NCBI GenBank assembly: GCA_007127695.1
Contig: SKYW01000173.1
Location: 1-13,260 of the forward strand
Direction of reading: 5' to 3'
Length of the DNA stretch: 13,260 bases
Source: Balneolales bacterium
Lineage (GTDB): Bacteria; Bacteroidota; Rhodothermia; Balneolales; Natronogracilivirgulaceae
Made by a program: the position numbers and the translations under genes. Positions 1-6,487 of this stretch are shown piece after piece (positions within the stretch are counted from its first letter, which is position 1; every line of letters starts with the position of its first letter). The notes under the pieces are model-generated. The model worked only from the letters and a program-made list of their open reading frames with translations, made no database searches and was not told the origin of the DNA.

Positions 1-257
1 ATACCGGCAGCCAGGGTGGATGCGTATGCGAGTCCGGCCGTACCTGCCAGCAGCTTGCCCGCTTTGGCCCCCAGTTCGGCGATCCCTGCGGCTATAAAAC
101 CGACGATGATCAGCGGCACGATAAACCCAAGGAACTCACCAAAAAAGTGCGTGAAGGTATAGAGGATGCGTCCGATCCATTCCGGCAGAAACAGTCCGAC
201 AAGGATACCCGAAATGATTCCGATGATGAGCCGTGGAAGCAGGCCGATACGTTTCAT
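1..257 (-). CDS. Dicarboxylate/amino acid:cation symporter, N-terminal part
   Basis: The minus strand reads 85 codons from an ATG at 255-257 to the window edge, so the 3' part is missing. The protein starts MKRIGLLPRLIIGIISG and has a first hydrophobic segment at about residues 5-25. A second region reads FLGFIVPLIIVGFIAAGIAELG and is followed by GKLLAGTAGLAYASTLAAG. The PLIIxGFIAxGIAxLG and AYxSTxxAG patterns are typical of the first transmembrane helices of the DAACS (sodium:dicarboxylate/glutamate) family, which import C4-dicarboxylates or amino acids with Na+ or H+ across the inner membrane. The substrate cannot be told from this fragment. There is no clear Shine-Dalgarno before the start, and the next gene upstream is divergent. 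Confidence 0.8.
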   Translation of the reverse strand, partial: MKRIGLLPRLIIGIISGILVGLFLPEWIGRILYTFTHFFGEFLGFIVPLIIVGFIAAGIAELGAKAGKLLAGTAGLAYASTLAAG

Positions 258-334
258 GGTTGTTGAATTATATTTGAAAAATTGTCAACTCAGCTCCGGA
301 ACAGCCATCCGGACCGGTATATTTTCGGCAGAGG

Positions 335-402
335 ATCCCTCATCCCGAAGAAGGCAATACTGCCGATGATCCCTCATCCTGAAGAAGGCAATACTGCCGA
401 TG
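335..402. repeat. 34-bp tandem duplication, two copies
   Basis: Two adjacent 34-bp units (335-368 and 369-402) differ at a single position, C at 346 versus T at 380. Each unit contains the small inverted repeat GGCA-ATAC-TGCC (353-364 and 387-398). There are only two copies and no spacers, so this is a local duplication and not a CRISPR array. Confidence 0.9.
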
Positions 403-487
403 ATACCATTTTTCCGTTATCCTGGCCACCCTGAAACCGGAAATTCTTGGAAATATCCACAGGATTACGTAGTCTGAATGAAATGAT

Positions 488-506
488 ATGCAGTAAGATA
501 CTGCAT
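488..506. promoter_or_regulatory. Perfect 8-bp dyad, possible operator
   Basis: ATGCAGTA and TACTGCAT are exact reverse complements separated by AGA, about 55 bp upstream of the microprotein start. The 3' arm contains ATACTGC, which also occurs in both copies of the upstream 34-bp repeat. There is no T-run, so it is less likely to be a terminator than a protein-binding site. No regulator is identified. Confidence 0.35.
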
Positions 507-550
507 TAGAAAGTCGCCATGTATTAATTGGCAAGCCGCCATACATCACC

Positions 551-555
551 GGAGG
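551..555 (+). promoter_or_regulatory. Shine-Dalgarno site for the 28-residue microprotein
   Basis: GGAGG ends five bases before the ATG at 561. This is the main evidence that such a short frame is translated. Confidence 0.6.
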
Positions 556-560
556 TCACC

Positions 561-647
561 ATGCTTCGGGAGATATTCGACATACTGCTGGCAATCATTG
601 TCATCTGGCTCATCTGGAAATTCATTCAGCGCTATCTGATGCTGTAA
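561..647 (+). CDS. 28-residue single-pass membrane microprotein
   Basis: The frame runs from ATG (561) to TAA (645-647). It encodes a short charged N-terminus (MLREIFD), one hydrophobic helix of about 14 residues (ILLAIIVIWLIW), then a basic end (KFIQRYLML). A GGAGG five bases upstream supports translation. It precedes the GIY-YIG-like gene by 53 bp on the same strand, so the two may share a transcript. I do not recognise a family. A membrane-anchored regulatory peptide or a small toxin-like peptide would both look like this, but nothing in the sequence decides between them. No antisense RNA partner is evident. Confidence 0.55.
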   Translation: MLREIFDILLAIIVIWLIWKFIQRYLML

Positions 648-700
648 GTGGAGAGTGGACGTAGTACCTGCATCCTGAAACCAAAAATGGAGGTGGAGCT

Positions 701-1243
701 ATGTTATTTGAAAATATCGACCAAATTAAAATTGCCGGTTTTACCGGATTTCATAAGATCAGGGAACTGTGGCTCGATACCTCCGGCATTCCACCTGTCA
801 AAGGGGTTTACCTGGTGCTCTACAAGGGCATCGGGCGACCGGAATTTGTTGGAACCGGCACGGCGGGGCCGTTTCGCGGCGCAAACCCCAATGTTCCGCT
901 GGAACAGCTGGAAAAGTGCTGGGTGGATGGAACCCCGGTTCTTTTCATCGGCAAGGCCGGCGGCACCAGCCGTGTGACCGGCAAGCTGAGCAAGGACAGT
1001 TTGCGTTCGCGTATCAGTAAGTTCGTGAAAGTTGGCCGGGGAGAGAAGGTCGGACGCTGGGGCGGACGCTACGTCTGGCAGATCCGCAATGCCGGGGATC
1101 TTGTAATCTGCTGGAAGAAGATGTATGAGAGAGACCCGCTGGAGGTACAGAACCGGCTGCTGCGCAACTTCGAAACGGTCTATCACAAACGGCCGTTTGC
1201 CAACCAGGAACTGGTCGGGGTTACCGGAACCGGTGTCTTGTGA
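701..1243 (+). CDS. GIY-YIG-like nuclease domain protein
   Basis: This 180-residue protein has the arrangement of a compact GIY-YIG domain. GVY is at 35-37 in a strand (GVYLVLY), FIG at 82-84 (VLFIGKAGG) stands for YIG, and arginines at 102 and 104 (LRSRI) occupy the catalytic-Arg position. GGRYVWQI is at 121-128. Glu148 in PLEVQNRLL fits the metal-binding glutamate, and KRPFAN at 163-168 resembles the C-terminal end of related accessory proteins. A strong ribosome site (GGAGG, 689-693) lies seven bases before the ATG. GIY-YIG enzymes cut DNA, but standalone members with degenerate motifs are often of unknown role. The 3' end overlaps the convergent amidohydrolase gene by 23 bp. Nuclease activity is inferred from family resemblance only. 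Confidence 0.65.
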   Translation: MLFENIDQIKIAGFTGFHKIRELWLDTSGIPPVKGVYLVLYKGIGRPEFVGTGTAGPFRGANPNVPLEQLEKCWVDGTPVLFIGKAGGTSRVTGKLSKDSLRSRISKFVKVGRGEKVGRWGGRYVWQIRNAGDLVICWKKMYERDPLEVQNRLLRNFETVYHKRPFANQELVGVTGTGVL

Positions 1244-2852
1244 TTACCTCCCCGTGCAGATCGTCGGTGAACTCGCCGTTATCGATAGCGATGCCGCCAT
1301 TCACGATCACCCAGACTATGCCCTCCGAATACTGGTGCGGCTCGTGATAGGTGGCCCGGTCGGTGATGGCCTCCGGGTCGAATACGACAATGTCGGCCGT
1401 CATACCCGGACGAAGCAGGCCGCGGTCGGGCAGTCCGAACACACCCGCAGTCAGCGAAGTCATGCTCCGGACCGCATCCTCCAGTGACATCAGCTCCTCC
1501 TCAAACACGTATTTCCGGATTTTTCGCGGGAAAGAGCCATAGTTGCGCGGATGGGGGACGCCGCTGCCGAAGGTTACATATCCGCCATCGGAGGAGGTCA
1601 TATTCCATGGCTGCACCATGAAAGCCCGCAGGTCATCCTCGTGCATGTTGAAAGAGACGAGTCCGGCATTGCCCATTTCGATCTGTGAAAAAATGAGTTG
1701 TTCGGGGGGCAGGCTGCGCTCTGCGGCGACATCGGCCAGTGTGCGGCCTTCGACGGAGGGATCGGGGGCGAAACGCCGGTACTGCAGCCGTCCGGCGCCG
1801 CCGCGGCGCTCCAGGTTCTCCGTGATGCCATGAAGGATACGTTCGCGGTCGGCCTTATCGGACAGGCGTTGCCGGAACGCAGCATCGCCTCCTTCGCGGG
1901 CCCATGCGGGAACCAGGGAGGCCATCATGCTGGTGGCGGATGCCGAATAGGGGTACTGGTCGGTGAAGACGGGCAGACCTTCGGAGCGCGCCAGGGTGAT
2001 GTTGCGGTTGATTTCGCCGGAGGCACCCCAGACCGCAGGGCCAAGCGCCTTGATGTGCGTGATGATCCCGGTGACGCAGGTCTGGCGGGTGATTTCGATG
2101 ATCTCGTCAACGGCAGACACTACACCGACGGTATAGTCAGACTCGTCACGAATGTGGCTCTGGTGGACGCCCCCGTATTCCGCAACGATCCTGTTCAGCG
2201 CGATGTATTCCGCGGTCGGCGCAAAGCTGCCCGGTACGTAGAAAATGCCGGTGGAAAGTCCGAATGCACCGTACTCCATGCCTTGCCGAACCAGCGCCTT
2301 CATCCGTGCCAGTTCTTCGGCGGTGGCATGCCGGTTTTCCGTACCCATGACCTCCCTGCGGACGGCGCCATGGGGGACGAACTGGCCGATGTTTACGCCG
2401 AGTCCGTGCTCCAGCAAGGCAATACGTTGCGCCTCCATGTCCACCGGTCCGCCGCCGTCCGGGTTGGCAAGAATGGTGGTAATGCCCTGGGCCAGCATCG
2501 GCCGGGCGTGGCTCAGTTCGGCCGTTGCGAGTCCGCCCGCGGCATGGGTGTGCGGATCGATGAAACCCGGAGCCACGATGAGCCCGCTGGCGTCGATTAC
2601 GCGGTGAGCTTCTGCATTCTCAAGCCGGCCCATGGCCATGATCCGGTTTCCGGTGATGCCGATATCCGACGGATACCAGGGATTGCCGGTGCCGTCGATC
2701 ACCCTGCCGTTACGGATGAGGATGTCGAAATCAGTGGTACTGCTGCCGCTTTTGACGATTCCCGTCGTCTCTGCAGCAGATGTTCGGAAAAAAGTACCGC
2801 TCGCCAGCAAAACTCCGGCAGTGAGCAGTGCAATCTGGAAATAGACGAGCAT
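1221..2852 (-). CDS. Exported N-acyl-D-amino-acid deacylase-type amidohydrolase
   Basis: This 543-residue protein begins with a hydrophobic signal sequence (about 1-27, ending FRTSAAE) and is probably exported. The amidohydrolase fold follows: IRNGRVIDGTGNPWY at 46-60, the metal motif PGFIDPHTH at 95-103 (His101, His103), SHIRDE at 232-237 (His233), THIKA at 265-269 (His266), YPYSASAT at 300-307, SSDGG at 420-424 (Asp422) and HPRNYGSFPRKIRKY at 434-448. This order matches the D-aminoacylase/D-glutamate deacylase group, which hydrolyses N-acyl-D-amino acids; a peptidoglycan-derived substrate is possible. The cysteine ligand usual in D-aminoacylase is not seen after strand ITTILANPDGGGP, so the substrate may differ. 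No clear ribosome site precedes the only suitable ATG. The gene is divergent from the peroxiredoxin gene. Confidence 0.85.
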   Translation of the reverse strand: MLVYFQIALLTAGVLLASGTFFRTSAAETTGIVKSGSSTTDFDILIRNGRVIDGTGNPWYPSDIGITGNRIMAMGRLENAEAHRVIDASGLIVAPGFIDPHTHAAGGLATAELSHARPMLAQGITTILANPDGGGPVDMEAQRIALLEHGLGVNIGQFVPHGAVRREVMGTENRHATAEELARMKALVRQGMEYGAFGLSTGIFYVPGSFAPTAEYIALNRIVAEYGGVHQSHIRDESDYTVGVVSAVDEIIEITRQTCVTGIITHIKALGPAVWGASGEINRNITLARSEGLPVFTDQYPYSASATSMMASLVPAWAREGGDAAFRQRLSDKADRERILHGITENLERRGGAGRLQYRRFAPDPSVEGRTLADVAAERSLPPEQLIFSQIEMGNAGLVSFNMHEDDLRAFMVQPWNMTSSDGGYVTFGSGVPHPRNYGSFPRKIRKYVFEEELMSLEDAVRSMTSLTAGVFGLPDRGLLRPGMTADIVVFDPEAITDRATYHEPHQYSEGIVWVIVNGGIAIDNGEFTDDLHGEVITRHRFR

Positions 2853-3005
2853 GGACTTGACTTTTATTGAGATGTGGCGTGTATTGCATTGTTTTGACTA
2901 ATATAGATACTAATCGCTGAAATCACACTTTTCAAGTTACCCGGAGAGCATGGACCAGGGGCAGCCGGGAATGATTTTGTGTTGAATTGCGTATTGTTGC
3001 TCAGC

Positions 3006-3025
3006 ACGGTTCCAATATGAACCGT
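3006..3025. promoter_or_regulatory. 20-bp inverted repeat between divergent genes
   Basis: ACGGTTC and GAACCGT are perfect arms around CAATAT. The element lies 43 bp before the bcp start and about 150 bp from the divergent amidohydrolase start, a position suited to an operator. The regulator is unknown, and it does not match the PerR consensus as I know it. Confidence 0.4.
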
Positions 3026-3068
3026 ATCATAAACCGCCATGACCACGTAATCGGAATCCCTGATCCAA

Positions 3069-3518
3069 ATGCCACTTAAAACTGGTGACACCGCCCCTGA
3101 TTTCACACTGAGCGACCAGGATGGTCGTTCCACAAGCCTGGACTCACTGCTGGAAAAAGGTCCGCTCGTCCTTTTTTTCTACCCGAAAGACGACTCACCC
3201 GGATGTACGCGTCAGGCCTGTTCCTTTCGGGATAATTACGCCGGCCTGTTGGAACGCGAGGTTACGGTTGCAGGGGTTAGCATGGATCCGGAATCCGATC
3301 ATGCTTCATTTATCGGCAAGTACAATCTCCCATACCCGCTGCTCTCCGATGCCACGGGGGAAATTCACAAGAAATACGGGGTGCTGAGCTTGTTTGGGAT
3401 GCTGACACGGAGGGTCACTTTTCTCATTGATCAACAGAAGCAGATCCTGTTGCGGCATGAAGATAATTTCCGGATGGACAGCCATGTTTCCGCTGTTCTG
3501 AGGGCGTTGCAAGAGTAG
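3069..3518 (+). CDS. bcp: Peroxiredoxin, Bcp/PrxQ type thiol peroxidase
   Basis: The 149-residue product matches the usual Bcp length. It begins with GDTAPDFTLSDQDG and carries the signature FFYPKDDSPGCTRQACSFRD at about 36-55. Cys46 is the peroxidatic residue and Cys51 the resolving residue, as in E. coli Bcp (Cys45/Cys50). GVSMDPESDHASFIGKYNLPYPLLSD and RRVTFLID are also conserved family stretches. Such enzymes reduce hydrogen peroxide and organic hydroperoxides in the cytoplasm with electrons from thioredoxin. The gene appears monocistronic, with a dyad upstream and a terminator-like hairpin 32 bp downstream. There is no obvious Shine-Dalgarno before the ATG, but the N-terminus fits the family closely. 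Confidence 0.95.
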   Translation: MPLKTGDTAPDFTLSDQDGRSTSLDSLLEKGPLVLFFYPKDDSPGCTRQACSFRDNYAGLLEREVTVAGVSMDPESDHASFIGKYNLPYPLLSDATGEIHKKYGVLSLFGMLTRRVTFLIDQQKQILLRHEDNFRMDSHVSAVLRALQE

Positions 3519-3550
3519 CAGCAACAACATCCGCATATTGCCATTTTCAT

Positions 3551-3573
3551 CAGGGATTTTCTTATTATCCCTG
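3551..3573 (+). terminator. Terminator-like hairpin after bcp
   Basis: CAGGGAT (3551-3557) pairs perfectly with ATCCCTG (3567-3573) across a nine-base loop and is followed by TTTGTTG. It falls just past bcp and before the real start of the zinc-ribbon gene, inside a longer open frame that would begin at 3538. Confidence 0.45.
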
Positions 3574-3607
3574 TTTGTTGATTCATATTATTCGCCATTA
3601 TTCAAAA

Positions 3608-3613
3608 AAAGGA
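3608..3613 (+). promoter_or_regulatory. Ribosome site that fixes the zinc-ribbon protein start
   Basis: AAAGGA ends five bases before the ATG at 3619. It favours that start over the upstream ATG at 3538, which has no such site and would run through the hairpin at 3551-3573. Confidence 0.6.
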
Positions 3614-3618
3614 TCTTT

Positions 3619-4473
3619 ATGGTGACGTGCGGAAGCTGTGGGGCTGAAATCACAGAAAATACGGCCTCATGTCCCGACTGTGGTGCAGAAATTAAGGCCG
3701 AAGAAAAAGGAAAACAGCAGGAGCAGTCGCAGGGGGCCTCCTCGGGATTGCAAATGCCCGATAGATTCACCGTTTTACGATGGGTTTTCATAAACATCCC
3801 TTATGCTTTTGCCGGCTTGCTTGTGGGCATCTATTATTACTACATACGCGATTATGGCCAGGGGTTGGGAACCATTTTCGGTCTCGGGGCTTTCGTTTTG
3901 CTCTTCGTTGTGCCATTTTATATTGGTGAAGCGGCAAAAAAGGTCCGTTCGCCACTGAACATACCTGTACGCTTTCTGCACTTTTTCACAGTCACCGGAG
4001 TTCAGATGGTTTTTGCCTTTCTTATCGTCCTTACCATGCTTGTGAAGGACCATGTGGATCCCGCTGCCTTGCCAGAGACCCCTGTTTCCGAGAGGCTGGA
4101 AGGTACTCCCGGACTACCGGAAGAGGAGTGGCCATTGGCTCCTGAAACAGAACCGACGACGCCTGATGAGCATATCCCTGATTCACCAGAAGCCCTCGAT
4201 CCATCGCAGGATGATGTGGAAGCAGTGGACGGTGTGGAGTCGGAAGATGCTGCCCGGCATTTTTTTCTCTTTGTTCTTGACCATGCAGAGCTATCCCTGG
4301 CCATTGTGAACAGTGATGAACTATCCCGATTCCCGCTGCAAACTTTCTTTTCCGCACTTGCTGGAATTGTCTTCGGGCTCATTTCCTGGGTTACGTTCAA
4401 GAAGCGTCCGTGGCGGATAAAATTCCGGGAAGTAAAATACGAAGAGCCGGATGAATTCCGGCTCCCCATGTAA
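3619..4473 (+). CDS. Zinc-ribbon multi-pass membrane protein of unknown function
   Basis: With the start at 3619 the protein has 284 residues and begins directly with a zinc ribbon: Cys4, Cys7, Cys18 and Cys21 in CGSCG...CPDCG. A charged, Gln-rich linker (about 26-47) leads to three membrane segments at about 57-76, 83-103 and 117-142. Next comes a long acidic, proline-rich stretch (about 144-212, many PEE, PET, PDE and QDD groups). A fourth membrane segment (about 240-260) and a basic tail KKRPWRIKFR complete it. N-terminal zinc ribbons on bacterial membrane proteins are common and usually cytoplasmic. I do not recognise the specific family. The gene stands alone and converges on the amphi-Trp gene. 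The acidic loop may lie outside the membrane, but topology is inferred from hydrophobicity only. Confidence 0.75.
   Translation: MVTCGSCGAEITENTASCPDCGAEIKAEEKGKQQEQSQGASSGLQMPDRFTVLRWVFINIPYAFAGLLVGIYYYYIRDYGQGLGTIFGLGAFVLLFVVPFYIGEAAKKVRSPLNIPVRFLHFFTVTGVQMVFAFLIVLTMLVKDHVDPAALPETPVSERLEGTPGLPEEEWPLAPETEPTTPDEHIPDSPEALDPSQDDVEAVDGVESEDAARHFFLFVLDHAELSLAIVNSDELSRFPLQTFFSALAGIVFGLISWVTFKKRPWRIKFREVKYEEPDEFRLPM
4444..4464. terminator. Strong hairpin at the end of the zinc-ribbon gene
   Basis: GAGCCGGA (4444-4451) pairs exactly with TCCGGCTC (4457-4464) around a TGAAT loop. It lies inside the last codons, nine bases before the stop codon triplet ends at 4473. It has no T-tract on the plus strand and only a mixed TTCGTATTTT after it on the minus strand. 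A second dyad, TCGGTT-GT-AACCGA, sits at 4501-4514. The hairpins may jointly end the two convergent transcripts, but this is weak. Confidence 0.3.
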
Positions 4474-4527
4474 TGATGTTCCTGTTCTGGATGTAATGTT
4501 TCGGTTGTAACCGATGAAACCTTTCGA

Positions 4528-4803
4528 TTATTCCAGTTCGAGCGGACCGCCAGCGTCATCGTTGTCGTACCATTTCAGCTCGATCTCCAATTTGTGCTGG
4601 ACTCCCTTCTTGCGTTTGTGCTCATCCTCGACCTCCACTTCCAGATACACGGTTTCGGGCAGCTGGACAGTCACCTCTTCCTGCCCCTGCTTCAGGACCA
4701 GGTTTCCGGAGGACACTTTATCGGCCAGATGGCGTAAAAAATCCGCTACTTCCTGACGTCCTTTACGTTCTTTGCTTTTGAAAAGTTCAATTTCTCGTCC
4801 CAT
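4528..4803 (-). CDS. Amphi-Trp domain protein
   Basis: The 91-residue protein has the layout of the amphi-Trp domain. A basic, amphipathic helix (RKGRQEVADFLRHLADKV, about 13-30) is followed by NLVLKQGQEEVTVQLP, the strand ETVYLEVEVEDE, and a final strand KLEIELKW (about 71-78) with the named tryptophan. These small soluble proteins occur in archaea and bacteria and have no established biochemical role. AGGA eight bases before the ATG supports the start. It lies 111 bp downstream of the DUF2891 gene on the same strand, so co-transcription is possible. Confidence 0.8.
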   Translation of the reverse strand: MGREIELFKSKERKGRQEVADFLRHLADKVSSGNLVLKQGQEEVTVQLPETVYLEVEVEDEHKRKKGVQHKLEIELKWYDNDDAGGPLELE

Positions 4804-4914
4804 GATAATATCCTTTTATTGGCTCTTTGTGTTGATCGATTTAATGAATTGTTGAACTGATAATTGGTTGATTGATCATGCCCTTTAAACACAGGAATCT
4901 TTCCTGATGTTCCG

Positions 4915-6135
4915 CTACTCCGCTGCAATATGCTGACTTTTCACGATGGCATGGGTGGCAAACGATGCCAGCCAATGCGATCCGGCATACTCATCGGTAT
5001 CCAGCAGTTCATAGCTGTAGTTGAAATGGTCCAAAGCGGTTTGCAGCAGCCGGGGGTTTTCCAAAATGTGTGCTATTTCGAACAGGCACCAGGCTCGGCT
5101 GAAATTGAGACCGTCCAGATGGGCCAGTTTCCCGTCGCTGGCATCGGGGACGACAGCCGGGGTGAGCACATCATCAGGATGAGCGGGCAGGCCGGGCAGG
5201 AACGCATCCACCCACATCCGGAACTCGTTTTCCGGCAATATTTTGGTCATCAGGGAGGCCTGCTGGAGGCAGGGGGACAGGAAATCGAATCCGCCGGGTT
5301 CCCAGTCAATCGGGCAGTTGCGGTCTGACAGGAAAAACTCCCTGCCTTTGGTTTCGATCGTGCGTGCCAGTTCCGGGTGGTACCGGGACGCGTAATCGTA
5401 GGCGAACGACATTCCGAAGGCGGTGTTGGGATGCTCGCCGACACGGATCGGGTAGTTAAGCACATCCAGGAACTCAATGAAACGGTCCGCAAGCAGTTCC
5501 GTCAGCGGCTCGAGGTAACTGTGGAGTTCCCGGGCCGCGGCGTCATCCCATTCACGCAGGGCCTGGTCGAGCTTGAGCAGCCACGCCCAGCCGTAGGTGC
5601 GCTGGAAGGTTCGGTTGTCAGCCTCCCGAAACAGCTCCATTTCCTGTTGGATGTTCTCCCGGGTGATGTTGGCCGTGAGCTTGTCGAGGATTTTATCGCG
5701 GTGCCTGAAGTCGGGGAAGTGGCTCAGGATGGTAACGAGTGTCCAGTGTCCATGTACCGCCGAGTGCCAGTCGAAGCAGCCGTAGAAAGCCGGATGGCGC
5801 TCACGGGGTGTCATGAGCTGGCTTTGGTCGCCCCAAACGTGTCCGGGCTTGTGGGGAAACTCCTTGTCGATGCACGCATAGGCAAACTGGTAGAGGTATT
5901 CGGCTTTTTCCTCAGTGAAGGGAATGGAAGCGGCCGTGTCGCCATACGGATCCGAGGGGGGATCCGGCCGGGGCGGGTCATCGGCGCAGGAGAGCAGGGC
6001 CGTGGAAGTGAAAAGGAGCATGAGCATGAACATGAACAGGGGCAGGGGCAGCAGGATGCCGGTCAGGGTGGACGCGGACAGCGGTTTGGAGACAGTGACT
6101 CGATACAGTTCAGGCATGGCAGAATGTTGTTCCAT
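4915..6135 (-). CDS. Exported DUF2891 lipoprotein
   Basis: This 406-residue protein has a lipoprotein-type leader: a hydrophobic run (about 24-49) ending TALLSC with Cys50 as the probable lipidated residue, then a Pro/Asp-rich tether. The leader is unusually long from the first ATG, and Met7 is a possible alternative; neither has a good ribosome site. The remainder matches DUF2891: HPAFYGCFDWHSAVHGHW at 114-131, YGWAWLLKL at 181-189, GEHPNTAFGM at 233-242, EPGGFDFLSPC at 279-289, HLDGLNFSRAWC at 339-350 and GSHWLASFA at 385-393. The alternation of helices and aromatic/acidic motifs suggests an (alpha/alpha) toroid like some glycan-active enzymes, but that is inference and the family is uncharacterised. 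The gene diverges from the GlsB-type gene. Confidence 0.85.
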   Translation of the reverse strand: MEQHSAMPELYRVTVSKPLSASTLTGILLPLPLFMFMLMLLFTSTALLSCADDPPRPDPPSDPYGDTAASIPFTEEKAEYLYQFAYACIDKEFPHKPGHVWGDQSQLMTPRERHPAFYGCFDWHSAVHGHWTLVTILSHFPDFRHRDKILDKLTANITRENIQQEMELFREADNRTFQRTYGWAWLLKLDQALREWDDAAARELHSYLEPLTELLADRFIEFLDVLNYPIRVGEHPNTAFGMSFAYDYASRYHPELARTIETKGREFFLSDRNCPIDWEPGGFDFLSPCLQQASLMTKILPENEFRMWVDAFLPGLPAHPDDVLTPAVVPDASDGKLAHLDGLNFSRAWCLFEIAHILENPRLLQTALDHFNYSYELLDTDEYAGSHWLASFATHAIVKSQHIAAE

Positions 6136-6211
6136 TGAATGATTGCTCGTTGAAATACCCGGAGATATTGTATTTTAAGGTGAACAGCAATTATAAATAT
6201 AATCGAATGTC

Positions 6212-6487
6212 ATGAGTATTTTGGAATTTATCATATTGCTCATAATAGCAGGCGTTTGCGGATCCATCGGACAGGCTATTTCCGGATACAGCCGGGGCGG
6301 GTGCTTGCTTTCGATCGTAATCGGGTTTATCGGTGCATTGATTGGCATGGGGCTTGCCGACTTTTTCAATCTGCCGGAAATTTTCACTTTCCGCACCGGT
6401 GATGTGTCGTTTCCGGTGCTGTGGTCGATCATAGGTGCCACACTGTTTGTGGCGGTAGTAGGATTATTGACACGCAGGCGTTTGTGA
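6212..6487 (+). CDS. GlsB/YeaQ/YmgE-type small membrane protein
   Basis: The 91-residue protein has three hydrophobic segments (about 3-21, 31-51, 67-87). The family-like core GxxGQAISGYSRGGCLLSI is followed by VIGFIGALIGMGLAD, with a C-terminal TRRRL. This fits the transglycosylase-associated family (GlsB/YeaQ/YmgE), small inner-membrane proteins often induced by stress and of unclear mechanism. There is no ribosome site. TATAAT at 6198-6203 is only eight bases before the ATG, so the messenger could have a very short leader, though a matching upstream hexamer is weak. Confidence 0.8.
   Translation: MSILEFIILLIIAGVCGSIGQAISGYSRGGCLLSIVIGFIGALIGMGLADFFNLPEIFTFRTGDVSFPVLWSIIGATLFVAVVGLLTRRRL

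Larger units (their letters stand above)
258..560. other. Intergenic region without a convincing gene
   Basis: This 303-bp gap lies between the divergent symporter and microprotein genes. It contains a 34-bp tandem duplication (335-402) and a perfect 19-bp dyad (488-506), listed separately. The open frames here (for example minus 340-549) lack recognisable protein features and ribosome sites. I see no confident promoter hexamers. Confidence 0.6.

Noticed and set aside
335..402. CRISPR-like repeats
   Set aside because: Two contiguous copies without spacers and no cas genes; this is a simple tandem duplication.
340..549. 69-codon minus-strand open frame in the intergenic region
   Set aside because: It runs through the 34-bp tandem repeat, lacks a ribosome site and shows no coherent protein pattern.
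1698..2870. 390-codon plus-strand open frame
   Set aside because: It is antisense to the amidohydrolase, whose motifs are unmistakable. Its translation is composition-driven and has no domain.
3538..3618. N-terminal extension of the zinc-ribbon protein from ATG 3538
   Set aside because: There is no ribosome site, it crosses the bcp terminator-like hairpin, and the start at 3619 has AAAGGA and begins directly at the zinc ribbon.
4002..4559. 185-codon minus-strand open frame, Ser-rich
   Set aside because: It is antisense to the zinc-ribbon protein and overlaps the amphi-Trp gene; low-complexity shadow of the acidic loop.
5377..6138. 253-codon plus-strand open frame
   Set aside because: It is antisense to the DUF2891 gene; no ribosome site or domain.
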